From Purshia tridentata (Eukaryota > Streptophyta > Magnoliopsida > Rosales > Rosaceae): a DNA stretch of 64,000 bases. The stretch lies in contig QANT01004134.1 of the NCBI GenBank assembly GCA_003254885.1, positions 1-64,000 of the forward strand, read 5' to 3'. Position 1 is the stretch's first letter. Every line of letters begins with the position of its first letter. The translations under genes and the position numbers were made by a program. The notes beneath the pieces are model-generated. The model worked only from the letters and a program-made list of their open reading frames with translations. It did no database searches and was not told where the DNA came from. This document shows, in pieces, positions 36,901 through 54,000 of the stretch.

Positions 36901-38455
36901 CATCCTTGAACAAGTTGACTAAGCACAAACTTCATACACTAATATACTAGCATGATATTACACATTCTACAAATTTTTTAATGCCTTGACATTATTATGA
37001 ACTATCAAACTAATATCTCAACATTTACATTCAAGAATTCATCCTAACAGGTCAGAATTTCTAAGTTACACTATAAATGCAGCATTTCTCAAAGTGGATA
37101 CATATCAAAGCACAACTCTTCACATATGTCAACATGGGCACAATGCTGACATACCTGAATATGTGATGGGCGCTGGAAGAGCTGCTTCCTTAGACATTCA
37201 ATCATATCTTCACTACACCCCAGATCCCTGAAGGATTTTCGACTGAAAAAGTCACTGTCAGTGGACAATTTTCGTCGGTGCTTTAGGTCTGGAAACTCAG
37301 ACAAGTTATCTATGGACCCTCCTTTGCCCCATCCTTTTGAGGAAGCAGGAGAACCTCTTGGAACTGAAGGCTTTCGTCTGTAGACCTTGGTGTCAAAATT
37401 ATGTGGTTTATCTGGTTTATTTTGATTGTCATCGAGTGGCGCAAAAACATTCTCCATGCCGTCTGTTGTCCCCTTCTTCTGCATCCTGTACCTTTGTGAG
37501 CGGGAAGCACTTGAATCTCTTCCTCCATGACTGAGGGCATTTCCCTTCTTCCTTTTCTCCATAACTTCAGGTGTAGAACGTGAATTGATAAATGCCGGTG
37601 TATCTTGTACATTTAGTTCATTGTCATTTTCATTAATTTCTTGCTTCACCCGAGATGTTTTCTCAACTATAGCTTTCACTCTTTGTACTTTCAATCTCCC
37701 AAAACTTCCAGTAAGTCTAGTACGCTCTGTTTGACGCACATCATCTGCAAATGGTGGTGCATGCTCAAAATCCCCTCTCAAACAGGATAAATATATGTGC
37801 ACTTTGCATCAGACAAATCATGTATGTACATATGTTCAACCAATGCTTGGATTATTAGGACAATGTGTAACTTTAATTAGTCATTAGTCTAAGTTTGATG
37901 GAAAATAGAAAATATTTTGGGACAAAAACCAACCTGGTAACTAATATGTGAGATTATAAAAGATAAAAAGTCATTCAATAATGGGACAGAAGGAGTTCCA
38001 AGTTTCATGCAGATGGAAAGAAGAGTTAGAACTTAGAAGGGTAAATACAAGTAAGTTAAGGTGAACATGAATAAGCAGAAACCCAATTGAAACTGAAGTT
38101 GAAATTAGAGAGAAAGAGGACCTCCATGGGTGGTATTGCTTTTGGGAGGGTCATGAACAGAAGAGTCATTGGTGTTTGCTCCCAAGACAATGAAATCGTC
38201 CATAAGGTCATAAGTTGCTGCAGGGTTATCAATGGGTCTCTGACTTAAACTACAACTTATCCCCCATTTTCTCATCTGATGGAGCTCTATTACAGACTTG
38301 CACTTGTGGTGTGCCACCGTGGTCCATTCGGGTTCAAGGCGTTTTGGCCTTAGGTTCACTACTGGAGCAGGAGCTTTGCCCAACATTTCACTGTTGTTTC
38401 TGGATATGGGCAATTGGGTATGGCTATTAGTTATTGATATTTTGCTGAGCTCCAT
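34000..38455 (-). CDS. RH50: DEAD-box RNA helicase, RH50-type
   Basis: Eight exons (complement of 38122-38455, 37155-37744, 36366-36560, 35705-35892, 34885-35098, 34638-34769, 34365-34540, 34000-34237) encode about 688 aa. The first 290 residues are basic and low-complexity. The helicase core has a Q-motif region ([26 protein letters not shown]), motif I (ADQSGSGKT), Ia (PTAELASQ), TPGRF, motif II as DEVD rather than DEAD, motif III as TAT, then [20 protein letters not shown] and the motif VI-type [15 protein letters not shown] and TAT also occur in Arabidopsis RH50, so they are a family trait. The protein unwinds or remodels RNA using ATP; Arabidopsis RH50 is reported in plastid rRNA maturation. 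Start 38455 is the first ATG in frame, downstream of an in-frame GTG (38485); no obvious transit peptide is seen, so an additional 5' exon is possible. Intron 2 contains the tandem duplication. Confidence 0.88.
36631..37090. repeat. Perfect 230-bp tandem duplication in RH50 intron 2
   Basis: 36631-36860 and 36861-37090 are identical head-to-tail copies, each beginning AGCAAATATGAGTTTATC and ending AGCATTTCTC. I read them side by side and found no difference. The array lies entirely within the intron, 65 bp from exon 2 (which ends at 37155), and has no coding signal. It is either a very recent duplication or an assembly duplication. Confidence 0.95.
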
Positions 38456-38729
38456 AAGTACTTGTTTACAGCTTGCTGCTCGCACCGAGTAGAAGAAGAA
38501 CAGGAGTCGTTGGATGGTGGAGGAACCGACGGTTATATCTATCTATTCCCTTATCATTTGTTTTGTCTGCTGCGGTTTACATATCCTGGCCCAAAGTATT
38601 CGACCAAAAAGAGAAGCCCGGCCCAAATATAATTTTTTTACCAAGGTATATAAATTAATATTTTCATGTTTATGTCTCAAATATTCAATTCTTCACACAT
38701 TGAAAGAAAAGAATATTGTAACATAACTC

Positions 38730-38890
38730 CAAGGTGCTGGTGGAGTTAGTTTGGACGTGTAGCTGTAACCTAGGCACCTAAGTTTGAGTCTCCAGTTCGG
38801 TGTGGATTGCATGTTTTTGACCATCTCAAGAGATTAGTCTGGTGCTCAAAAGCTTGTTCAGGATACCCTAAAATTACAAATATATATATA
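38730..38890 (+). mobile_element. Probable tRNA-derived SINE
   Basis: GGTGCTGGTGGAGTTAGTTTGG resembles a polymerase III A box. About 45 bp later, AAGTTTGAGTCTCC resembles a B box (GGTTCGANNC) with one change. The spacing and the intervening GTAGCTGTAACCTAGGCACC are typical of plant SINE heads. Downstream sequence becomes A/T-rich by 38876. No target duplication was defined. Confidence 0.45.
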
Positions 38891-39023
38891 TTGCAACCTC
38901 ATATATAAGCTTTATTCATCCCTTCATTACAAACGTTTTTCAAAGACAAGTTTTATGTGAAATAGAATTGATATAGTTGACCGAGGATAAATATTCTCCT
39001 TACACACTCGAATTCAAACCCTC

Positions 39024-39026
39024 NNN

Positions 39027-39071
<45 letters not shown>
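39024..39071. other. Assembly gap (3 Ns) followed by 45-base poly(A)
   Basis: Three Ns at 39024-39026 directly precede an uninterrupted run of A from 39027 to 39071. This is a gap or unresolved homopolymer, so the true length here is unknown. Confidence 0.98.
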
Positions 39072-39073
<2 letters not shown>

Positions 39074-39589
39074 ACATTTTCTATCTTAAACCATAGCATT
39101 TGGTATCAAAGTGGCACGCAACTGGACAAGAATCAACCATGGACAGTTTTTCCTTACAAGTTGATTTTTAGGGACAAGTTTTACCTATAAAACATGATTT
39201 TGTAAGGACAGTTTTGCCTTCTCTTATTCAGAAATCAAGTTACTTTGATTAACTCTTCCTAAATTCACACACAAAACATAAACCCAGGCCATCCAACAAC
39301 CATCAAAGTGCTCAATGATCAACAAAAGAAGCATAAAAGTTCACCATACAACTGGACTAAGATAAGTTAGCAACATCTATAACTCCAAGACAATCAGTTC
39401 AAAGTTCTAACCCAATGAACCGATGCAAACAGCATAAAAGCAGCAGCAATGATGACAAATTGAACATCCAAACAAAATGTGGAATGAACGTTGGAATTGG
39501 CATTTACATGATATGTACTGCCAACCACATCTGTAGTTTTTACCCATCTTCTTGTTATGCTTAAGGTAAGCTGAGGAGTCACGACCCTA

Positions 39590-39682
39590 TTATCTACCAA
39601 ATCTTTCCATCTTACTAATCTACTATCGTCCACCAAATCTTTCCATCCTACTAATCTACTATCGTCTACCAAATCTTTCCAT
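39590..39682. repeat. 36-bp minisatellite across the RBL14 stop codon
   Basis: Units of 36 bp, (C/T)(T/C)ACCAAATCTTTCCATC followed by (T/C)TACTAATCTACTATCGT, occur about 2.6 times. The rightmost partial unit is coding: on the minus strand it reads GGATGGAAAGATTTGGTAGACGATAG, the end of RBL14 with its stop at 39659-39661. Further copies follow in the 3'UTR. Confidence 0.9.
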
Positions 39683-41115
39683 CCTCCGCCTCCGTAATTC
39701 TTCCAAAGGCAGGTCACTGGAATAATGTGATCGACGCGAGGACATGCCAATGCCATCATCATTTCCGCTCCTATTGGTCGAACACATTTCACATACATTT
39801 AACCAACCAGAATTTTCATATGTACAGGTATGGCATCTCCACATACCAGGTACAGCTATTCCTCTCTGACTCCCACCAACCCTTCCTCTACCAGATATCT
39901 GCCTCTGTGGAAATAAGTCTCGGAAAAACCTCAGAGGCCATCTTAGTACACCAATAACACCTCTGATGATTACAGTAAGTGGGTCTGAACCAGAATATGA
40001 CCCTCTCAACCGGAGATAGAGAAGCCCAGCAAGTATTCCACCCAGATGGCCAATGAAAGAGACACCAGGAACCAACATTTGGACAACAACCAATTCAGCC
40101 CAAGCAGCATAACGAGATGGCACTGGAATTCCATGCACGTAAGTGTAGTTTTCAGACTGTGAATTGAGCACAACCTTCATGGCAAATAGGACCCCAGAAA
40201 ACCCAACAGCATATTCAGAGTAGTAAGCCTTGTCATAGTCAAAGAACATGAGTAGGGACTTGGAAAGCAGCAGTGTGATTCCTTGGGACATACCGAGCAG
40301 GACAGCAACCATGGATGCAAATTCAGTACTATCCATTGAAGATTCTAACTGGATCCCCTTCCATAAGAGCGAAAGCATGTTGTAAACCAGGTGAGACTCT
40401 CCCACATGGTAAAATGGTGACAAGAAGAAGCGCTTCAAATCCTTGTACTGTTCAACCAATTGCAAAGATAGCTTAGCACATGAATATACAACCCACTACA
40501 TACATGGCTCTAAGATGGGGTAATCATTTTCCCAATTACATATGGAACCATACAATTTTTGAAAACCAGCCATTTATTATTTCTATTAAAGACATTTAGT
40601 CACTTTTTTATAATTTTAGAAGTATAAACCATCAAACTCCCCTCGAGTAGCGCTCTACTCCATAGCATAGGGTTTGAGCACTTCTCGAAAAGGTGATGCC
40701 TTTAGGGGTTTTTCAAATTTCCCATAAAACTAAAAGACCAATGGTCCGAGTCTGTACACGAATAGGTTGCAAATATGAAGAATTCAAGACTTATTATTTA
40801 AACAAAAATGCTGCAAATATGGAAAGGACTAAAATTGAGAGATGATATTTGGGAATTTGGAGAGTAAATTGAATTGGAAAGAGTGATGGGTCGAAAAATG
40901 ACCTTGAAGATGAGGTGGGGGTTGAACCAAACATCACGGATGGGAGGGAGAATGGAGTCGAGAAAAGCGGGGCGTAGGTAGACGAGAGAGTTGGCGGCAA
41001 TGAGTGAGGCAGTGACGGGGGGCTTCCTCTCCAGACGGTAGTACTCGCTCGCCGCGTGAAGTGCTAGCAGCGGCAGCATTCCATTCGAACGCGATGATCC
41101 TCCTCTTCTCTCCAT
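39659..41115 (-). CDS. RBL14: Rhomboid-like protein 14 with RanBP2 zinc finger
   Basis: Two exons (complement of 40903-41115, 39659-40447) encode 333 aa. Conserved segments are SNGMLPLLALHAASEYYRLERKPPVTASL, VWFNPHLIFKYKDLKRFFLSPFYHVGESHLVYNMLSLLWKG, then the rhomboid catalytic Ser in EYAVGFSGVLFAMKVVLNS (about 155) and the catalytic His in SFIGHLGGILAGLLYL (about 205). A RanBP2-type zinc finger W-x-C-x2-C-x10-C-x2-C (MWRCHTCTYENSGWLNVCEMC) lies at about 271-292. The protein is an intramembrane serine protease; the Arabidopsis orthologue (At3g17611) is annotated mitochondrial. An in-frame ATG at 41184 would add 23 residues. The last nine codons lie inside a 36-bp tandem repeat. Confidence 0.92.
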
Positions 41116-42575
41116 GTTGCTTCTTCGGTTGCAATTGCTGTTGTTGCTGATTTGGGTCTTGAAAATTTTGGAAAAATAGCTCATTTTTTAACCTTCTCTC
41201 TCAAGTCTCCCTCCAGATGACTCCGTTTTTACGGAAAGCACATTCCAGATTCTACAGCCCAGAGGGTTTTACTTTTTCATCTTTTTTACCACCTCCCTTT
41301 TTGTAGTCTCTCTTTTTCATCACGTGTCTACCGTGGGTCCATCAAAACCCAAGAGCAAGTAATTGCTATTGGATCAGATCATGACGTCAAAAGCTATAGA
41401 AGAACGAGAGAGGCTTCCACGGGCATCTCTCACAAATTGGTGTGACCCATTTGTGAGACCCATATGTTGTAGGATCCACCTCTTTGTGAGAGATGCCTTA
41501 ATGGAGCATGCCCATGAAAGTCTCAGTAGTACAAGAACATCTCCGTATAGGATTATCGCTTAGAGATTACCGACACAGAAAATTGAAGAATAATCCTTAT
41601 TGGACTAGTGAAACCTAGTCTTTGTAATAGCCCAATCCATTTCAAATGTTTCACAAATTTTCATATATCAGATTCAGGAATTTTCAAATCATCAATTTTA
41701 AATATTAAGACAAATGGTGGTTATGACATGTCTCCCTGAGAACAACCATTAGCTAAAGTGGTCATGACCCAAGATATACTCATTTGTTTGGCCTCACATT
41801 ATTATTTTAGTTAAGTGGAAGATCATTTCCTACAAGATCCCAAAAAATGAAAACCATACATGCTGTCAACCGAAAAATTCGCTCTATTTTTGTTATTGAT
41901 TATTGCAGCGATTCAAGTGAAAGATACAGATGAAATCTGCATCGATTAGCTTGCAAATTTTTTAACAAATACATAGCTGAATTCATTTATCAAAAGAAGA
42001 GTGGTGCTCTACCCACTCCGAGCTTCATTTGCCGTCTATTCATGCTCAAAAGACTGAGAGGACTCAAGCGTGTGTTGGTGGACCGACTCACTTTGGTCAC
42101 CAGCCTGCCATCTTATGCCAAGTTATGACATTGTTGTGCCCTACTCATGTTCAACACTTTTTGTGATTAAGCCAATAAAGAAATTAGACACTATGATTTT
42201 CTTCCATATTTTCAATGCGTTCTGTACTAAACAGAAGGAACTGTGTAAGACTAGCTTTGGCATCAAGATAGTCTTAGAGATGAGACACATTGGGAAGGTC
42301 AATCACACAACCGACCTGCTAAGCTGCTTCAGTTTCCTAGAATGGAACCAATCAACTAGTTAAACAAAAAGCTTCCATGATTACGCTGATCCCAAAATTC
42401 CAATCATGGCGCAATTTGTTATACAACTAAAAACTGTAACTTGCTCATAAATCATACACTGATAGTAGAACATACAAGTGTTCAACACAGAGCATACATC
42501 AAGTTGAGGCGAAGTGAGAAAATCTACATGACTATAACTACATCATGATCATGGCTTGAAAGAACTAACAAATTG
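41116..42575. other. Intergenic region between RBL14 and the small membrane protein gene
   Basis: 1.46 kb with no supported gene. A hairpin-capable inverted repeat, GCATCTCTCACAAA (about 41424-41437) against TTTGTGAGAGATGC (about 41483-41496), may be a small transposon remnant. The 97-codon frame at 42070-42363 has no recognisable content. The right end is the 3'UTR of the next gene. Confidence 0.4.
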
Positions 42576-43405
42576 TCACTTTGAATTCTTCCCCCAGCGA
42601 GTTGAAGAAATCTTTTGCCTTGAAAACCCAAAAAAAAAAAATGAAAAATCAAACTTGAATGAGCAAAAAAGCGTGTGTGAAGCAAGGTAAGAGAATCGCG
42701 AAAGTTTGTAATACAAATACCTGAGACTTGAAAGCTGTTGGGTCAAGTCATTGATCTCAAGGCCGGAGAGTTTGAGAGAAGATAGAGTTCCAGGTACCTC
42801 CTGGGACACAACATGGGATAGTTTGTCCATTGAAACTGCCAATCTTCTCAAAGCCTGAAATCCCATAAAATTTGATTCATATATATAATATATGCATTGG
42901 AAAATGATTGTATATTGCTCAAAATTCAAATTTGAAAAGGACGGAGGCAGAAGCCAGCGAAAGTGAGTGACTTACATTGATTGCCGGAATGCAAATTATA
43001 GCAACAGAGAAAAGCGCAGCAAAAGCCTGCACGCCCAACCAGTGAAACAGTAAGCAGTGGTTACTATATGTTTGATTCCAAACAATAAACATGGTAAATG
43101 GCCAAATGGGTTACCGTGGAGAGGACAAAGAGGAGAGAGGCAAGGCCCAATTCGGCAGTGGGTCGGATCCGCAGAGCTTTGACAAGTTGTACGGACGGAG
43201 CAATGGCAGAAGAAGAAGAGAGCGGAAGTTTGCTTTGGGAGGATGAATTCATTGAATTGGGTTTTGGCAGTGGCAGTAGCTTCAACCTCAAGAAAGATGG
43301 AATATTGGGTTTCTCAAAAACCAAGCAGGCAGCTCTCCGGCAGCCGTGAGAGCCACTCGGCTTCACCGCCACGGCCACTGGAAATGGAAGCGACTGGCCC
43401 CACAT
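42576..43405 (-). CDS. Small conserved plant membrane protein, probably plastid-targeted
   Basis: Four exons (complement of 43115-43405, 42976-43026, 42721-42854, 42576-42618) encode 172 aa. I do not recognise a named family. The first 55 residues are basic, Ser/Pro-rich and nearly free of acids, like a transit peptide. A hydrophobic stretch spans the exon 1/2 junction (LGLASLLFVLSTAFAALFSVAIICIPAI, about 88-114). A short helix-forming tail follows: ALRRLAVSMDKLSHVVSQEVPGTLSSLKLSGLEINDLTQQLSSLRQKI. The tail resembles DUF948-type membrane proteins (one TM plus coiled coil). An internal Met about 52 codons in (near 43252) could also be the start. Exon joins keep phase throughout, which supports a real gene. 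Confidence 0.7.
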
Positions 43406-44879
43406 CTCTCTATCTACTCTCTATTATCATAAAAAGCCAAAATGGAGGCTACGTCGTGCTTCTTTTCAATGTCTAGTGACTCTAGTTAGCTATTGGCTAT
43501 TTCTATATCTAAACGGCATGTCGTACGTACTTAGGCCTCGTTTGGACAGCGGTACTGCACAATACTAATGGATTACATGGGACACTGTTCCGTGTACCAC
43601 GTTTGATAGATTTACAAGGATATTTGGGACTAGAACTCAATGGGACAACTATTCCAAATAGATCAATAATTCTGTCCCAAGATAAACCTTGGTACACAAA
43701 GGGACAGACGCCTCCATCTTTTTTATGCCTCCATCTCCTTCAGGCCTCCATCCTTTTTTATCTTGGTATTTAAATTCATTGCTCATGTCTTAAATTTTCC
43801 TTTTTGGGTTATTTTATTTTTGCTTTCTTTTAATTCTGGATTAGAAATTAAACAAAACTGAAGCTTTTGCTTTTTCTTTCTTTTTCGGGACACAAGGTTC
43901 AGCCAATTTGTTGCCCCCCACCTTTAATTCAATTTAATATGGTGCATGGTGCTGCCAGTTTCATGGTGCAATTATACTTTTGGATTTTATTACATTGGGT
44001 TTGAGGTTTTGCCTTTGTGTTATGTTTTTATGATGATCATAAAAAATGTGAGGTAATGATCTTTATAATTTTTTTTTTTGATGGACTTAAATAAATTTAC
44101 TTATTTTCTTGTTCTTTTTTTTATAAAAAATAAAAATTGATTAGATAGTATTTTTAATTTTTAATTTCATATGGTTAATTTTCTTAATTAAAAAATTTAT
44201 TCACAATCCAGTCCAATCATGTGTTACACCAAACATGGGACAGGATTAGCTACTATCCTGTGTTGTCCTGTCCCTAGGACATAGTCCTGGCCTGTTCAAT
44301 ACTGTACCATCGTCCAAACAAGGCCTTAAGACATACCATAACACATGATTGGTACTTTTGTGTCCAACAGAGGTTGGTCTATGCAATTGGTTGTTGTAGT
44401 GAATTTATTGGGGATGCACTGATCAAAATTCAAAAGGCTCACTTGGAGATCAAAGTTCCAAATGTGTTGAACTTAGTTGCTGCTTTCATTAATCACATTC
44501 TGTAATCCACTTTCTATTTTAGTCATTGGTTAGTAATGGCTTCTACTCCATCAAGCTCGAAAATGAAGCCTCATGTTTTATTGTTATTATGAGCTCGTAT
44601 GAATCATTTTGTTATCTTAAAATTTAAAGTCAAATCTGGTCATAGATAAATACTTATAGCCTTAGGTGGCAGCATATAATTTATTACAGATATCAAATAT
44701 TTGGCAATTCCTGCCATTTTAATTATTAGCAAATGGCATGCATTTTATTTATGGACAAATTCGAAAGGCCCTATTGCATCGCACTGGATAACATGGGGCA
44801 TTTAACCATATCTGTATACTCCACCACGGTTTACCATTAGCCTAAAAAATTTACAGATAAGGGGCAAATCAAAGGATTA
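43406..44879. other. Intergenic region occupied mainly by a PIF/Harbinger MITE
   Basis: The small membrane protein promoter (43406-43530) is followed by the 792-bp MITE at 43534-44325. The remaining 550 bp reach the 3' end of the aspartic proteinase gene and show no coding signal. Confidence 0.5.
43534..44325. mobile_element. PIF/Harbinger (Tourist-like) MITE with TTA target duplication
   Basis: The left end reads GGCCTCGTTTGGACAGCGGT and the right end, reverse-complemented, reads GGCCTTGTTTGGACGATGGT; the match continues into the first 25-30 bp. Both ends are flanked by TTA (43531-43533 and 44326-44328), the target duplication of the PIF/Harbinger superfamily. There is no transposase; internal sequence is AT-rich, with GGGACA/CCTGTCCC stretches repeated inversely near both ends. 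Confidence 0.8.
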
Positions 44880-51096
<6,217 letters not shown>

Positions 51097-54000
51097 ATGG
51101 CGCTGGAGGACGACGACTGGGAATTGAGCGCAGAGCAACTCGATTCCCTTGAAAGAGACGCTTTCCAGAAAATCGCTCAACAACGCATCAACTCTGCTTC
51201 TACTTGTTCCTCTTCTTCTTCTGCATCATACAATGCCACTGACAACAACAACTCAAATAACTTCGAAAGCTTCCCTGCCAGACCCACACCCGATTATCTT
51301 CCAAACAAGGTGAAAATTTTCTTTTCTTTTTCATTTATCTTGTTTGCTTTTTTAAGTCTCTAGGGTTTCGACTGCCTAATTCAGTGTTTCTCTTTTTTGC
51401 ACTTTGTTCTTTCTTTCATTTTAAATTATGTCATTTGTTATTTTGGACGTATATTTACAAATTCAACACCTTCATCGCTTTATGCATGTGAGTATTGAGT
51501 GTGTCATTTTCACTGTTCTTGCAACAATTTAGGTACCACCTTTTCCGCCTGGGACCAGAGTATTACCTCCATCAGCCGCATTCAAAGTAAACCCTGGTCA
51601 GTTTCCTCCTTTTCCATTTCTATTACTTTGAACTTTTTCTCTTATTACTACTATATTATCAAAAGCATCTATTTCCAAGCTAAAAGATGTGCTTAACACC
51701 TACTTTGAGTCTTTGACTGCTTCATCATGTATACCAGTGTTACTTATACTGAGCATGATTGATAGAGGTTCCTACGCTTAAAAGGCCAAATAAAAGTTTC
51801 CTTTTTCATGTTTCAGAAATTATCACTTTAAATGTTCAATAGTTGACTATGAATAAGGAATAAATGTCCCACCTTGAAAATCAAAAAATGGTTGAATCTT
51901 TCATTACATACCAGTTTGAACTTTTTGCAATCAACTGATTATATTAGTCACTGGTTGCATTACTCTACCTGCTGATATTAAGTAATAGCTGGCTAACTCC
52001 TGGCTACTATCTGCATCTTGTTGCCTTTTTGCATGAAGATGAACGTTTGAGGGAGCTACCTAAACTCTCTGTCAAATTTTTTCTTCACGCTAGTGGAAAT
52101 ATTGCCGCAAAATTTTCTTATAACCAGGTACTCCTATTTACTTAAAGAATGTTCATTTTCAGCACTTTTCAAACTCTTCCGTTGCTTATCAATTACGCTT
52201 TATCTTGCACCAGGTGGTAGTAGGTGCTTTCCGCAAGATCCCCAAAGCCACATGGCATGCAAAAGAAAGGTTTCGTCCTCTACCTCCTTACCCAAAATTT
52301 GAAAATTATTATGTCTCGTATGAAATTTGGGTCAATGGTTGTATTTTTCACAACTGTTGGACATGTTGTGAGATGGAGCTGCAGCTGGATGTAATAGTAA
52401 TGGTGTTGAAACTACAGGTTATGGATGTTCCCTGTATTGTCTTTGTCATCAGCAGAAAAAGTTCTTCACGAAACATCTGGTGTTAATGTTGAGGTGACAA
52501 CTTTTGCCCTTTTCTAGTATTTATTTGGCTTTTACACGATGATTCAATTTAATTATTAGTTTTTTTTGTATACTCTGTTACCATTTATGTTTAGAGTGCA
52601 CCAAAATTGGATTGTTTTTTTCCAATTCAATTTCATTATATTCGTTATTTTGTTGTACATTTGTACAGGTAGATAACTTGGATCCCTTAGTTCACCGCGC
52701 TATTGCTGCTGCCTCTGTTGTTCAAGATATTCGAGGTAAATGCTGATTATTCTAACATTAGTGAAGTTCAGTACATGTGTAATGGATATGTTGGTAAGAA
52801 CTGTCCTCTTTTTCAGAGAGTTTTCAGTTTTTACATAATTCTCTGGTGGATTGCATAATTTATGAATAAAGATCCAGAAAATGTAAATTGGAAAGAAGAA
52901 AGGTAGTCAAGAAGCATGTTTTGTAGTCCTGTAAATTGGATGGTAACCTCATGAAAGAGTAAAACTTTGGTTTCAATTGCAGTATTCTTTATTTTTGCTC
53001 TGTTTTAGAGTAACAGGTGTTATATGTCTTTTAATCTCTTTTTATCCTTTTCGCATCATTTTCTGCAGCTATTTTTTAATTGTTTTCTTACTTGGTGTGT
53101 TCACTGTCCAGACAGATATGACAGGATACCTAGCTGTATTGAATCAAAACTCTTGCCATTTCAGCGAGAAGGTGTTAGGTATTTTGTTTATCTGGAGATT
53201 GTTCCTTATTTGATGACTGTTGTATGCAACTTGAATTGATAATTTTGATCTTCTGATAATGTTGATGATTATTTATTTATTTTTTTGTTTCCATTAGATA
53301 TCTAGTCTTTTACTCAATTATTAATTTTTAAACACTTTCTGTATTTTTTTCCAGGTTTATCTTGCAACATGGAGGGCGTGCTCTACTTGCAGATGAAATG
53401 GGATTGGGAAAGACTTTACAGGCAAGTAGTTCATCATGTGAACTCTTTCTGTACATTCAATGATTTAACAGTCTTATAATCCTATAGAGGGATCTCTACC
53501 ATGTTGTCGTAGGGAACATTGGTGTATTGATTTAACAATATGGTAGAGATCCCTCCATAAGATCGAACTTTACACCAGCAAAAGCATTCCCAATTCTGCC
53601 TTGGATTGAAACTTTTCACTTCTTTTCAGGCTATTGCTGTAGCTTCATGCATTCGTGACTCATGGCCTGTTCTTGTACTCACACCCTCTTCCCTGCGTTT
53701 GCAATGGGCCTCTGTAAGTGCTTTAGCAACTCTAGTTATTTGGAAGGCAGATCTTGCCCAAAATGATGCACTCTTCTGATTTCTTGCAGATGATTCAACA
53801 GTGGATGAACATTCCTTCATCAGATATCCTTGTATGATCTATTAATCACTTCTTGTTTATGCAGCTGGAGTACTGAGAACATTTTTTGATTCTCATTGCT
53901 ATGATTATTATACACTTGATGATTTTAATGTCAGTAGGTTGTTTTGTCTCAATGTGGGGGGTCAAACAGAAGCAGCTTTACAATAGTATCCTCAAACACC

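Larger units (their letters stand above)
38456..39658. other. Intergenic: RH50 5' side, SINE-like element, poly(A)/gap
   Basis: The left 150 bp are the RH50 5' region. 38730-38890 looks like a tRNA-derived SINE, followed by AT-rich DNA, three Ns and a 45-A run. From 39100 onward no gene is seen; TTGGTATCAAAGTGG at 39099 resembles an LTR-element primer-binding site but nothing else supports one. The right 100 bp carry the RBL14 minisatellite. Confidence 0.45.

Noticed and set aside
38455-38485. RH50 start at 38485
   Set aside because: That position is GTG. The first ATG in the frame is at 38455; an upstream exon remains possible.
39099-39113. TTGGTATCAAAGTGG as a retrotransposon primer-binding site
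   Set aside because: It resembles the Met-tRNA site of plant LTR elements, but no LTR end or coding remnant adjoins it.
39394-39798. 134-codon minus frame with repeated GWKDLVDDSRLV
   Set aside because: Alternate frame across the RBL14 end and its minisatellite; the apparent protein repeat is only the 36-bp DNA repeat.
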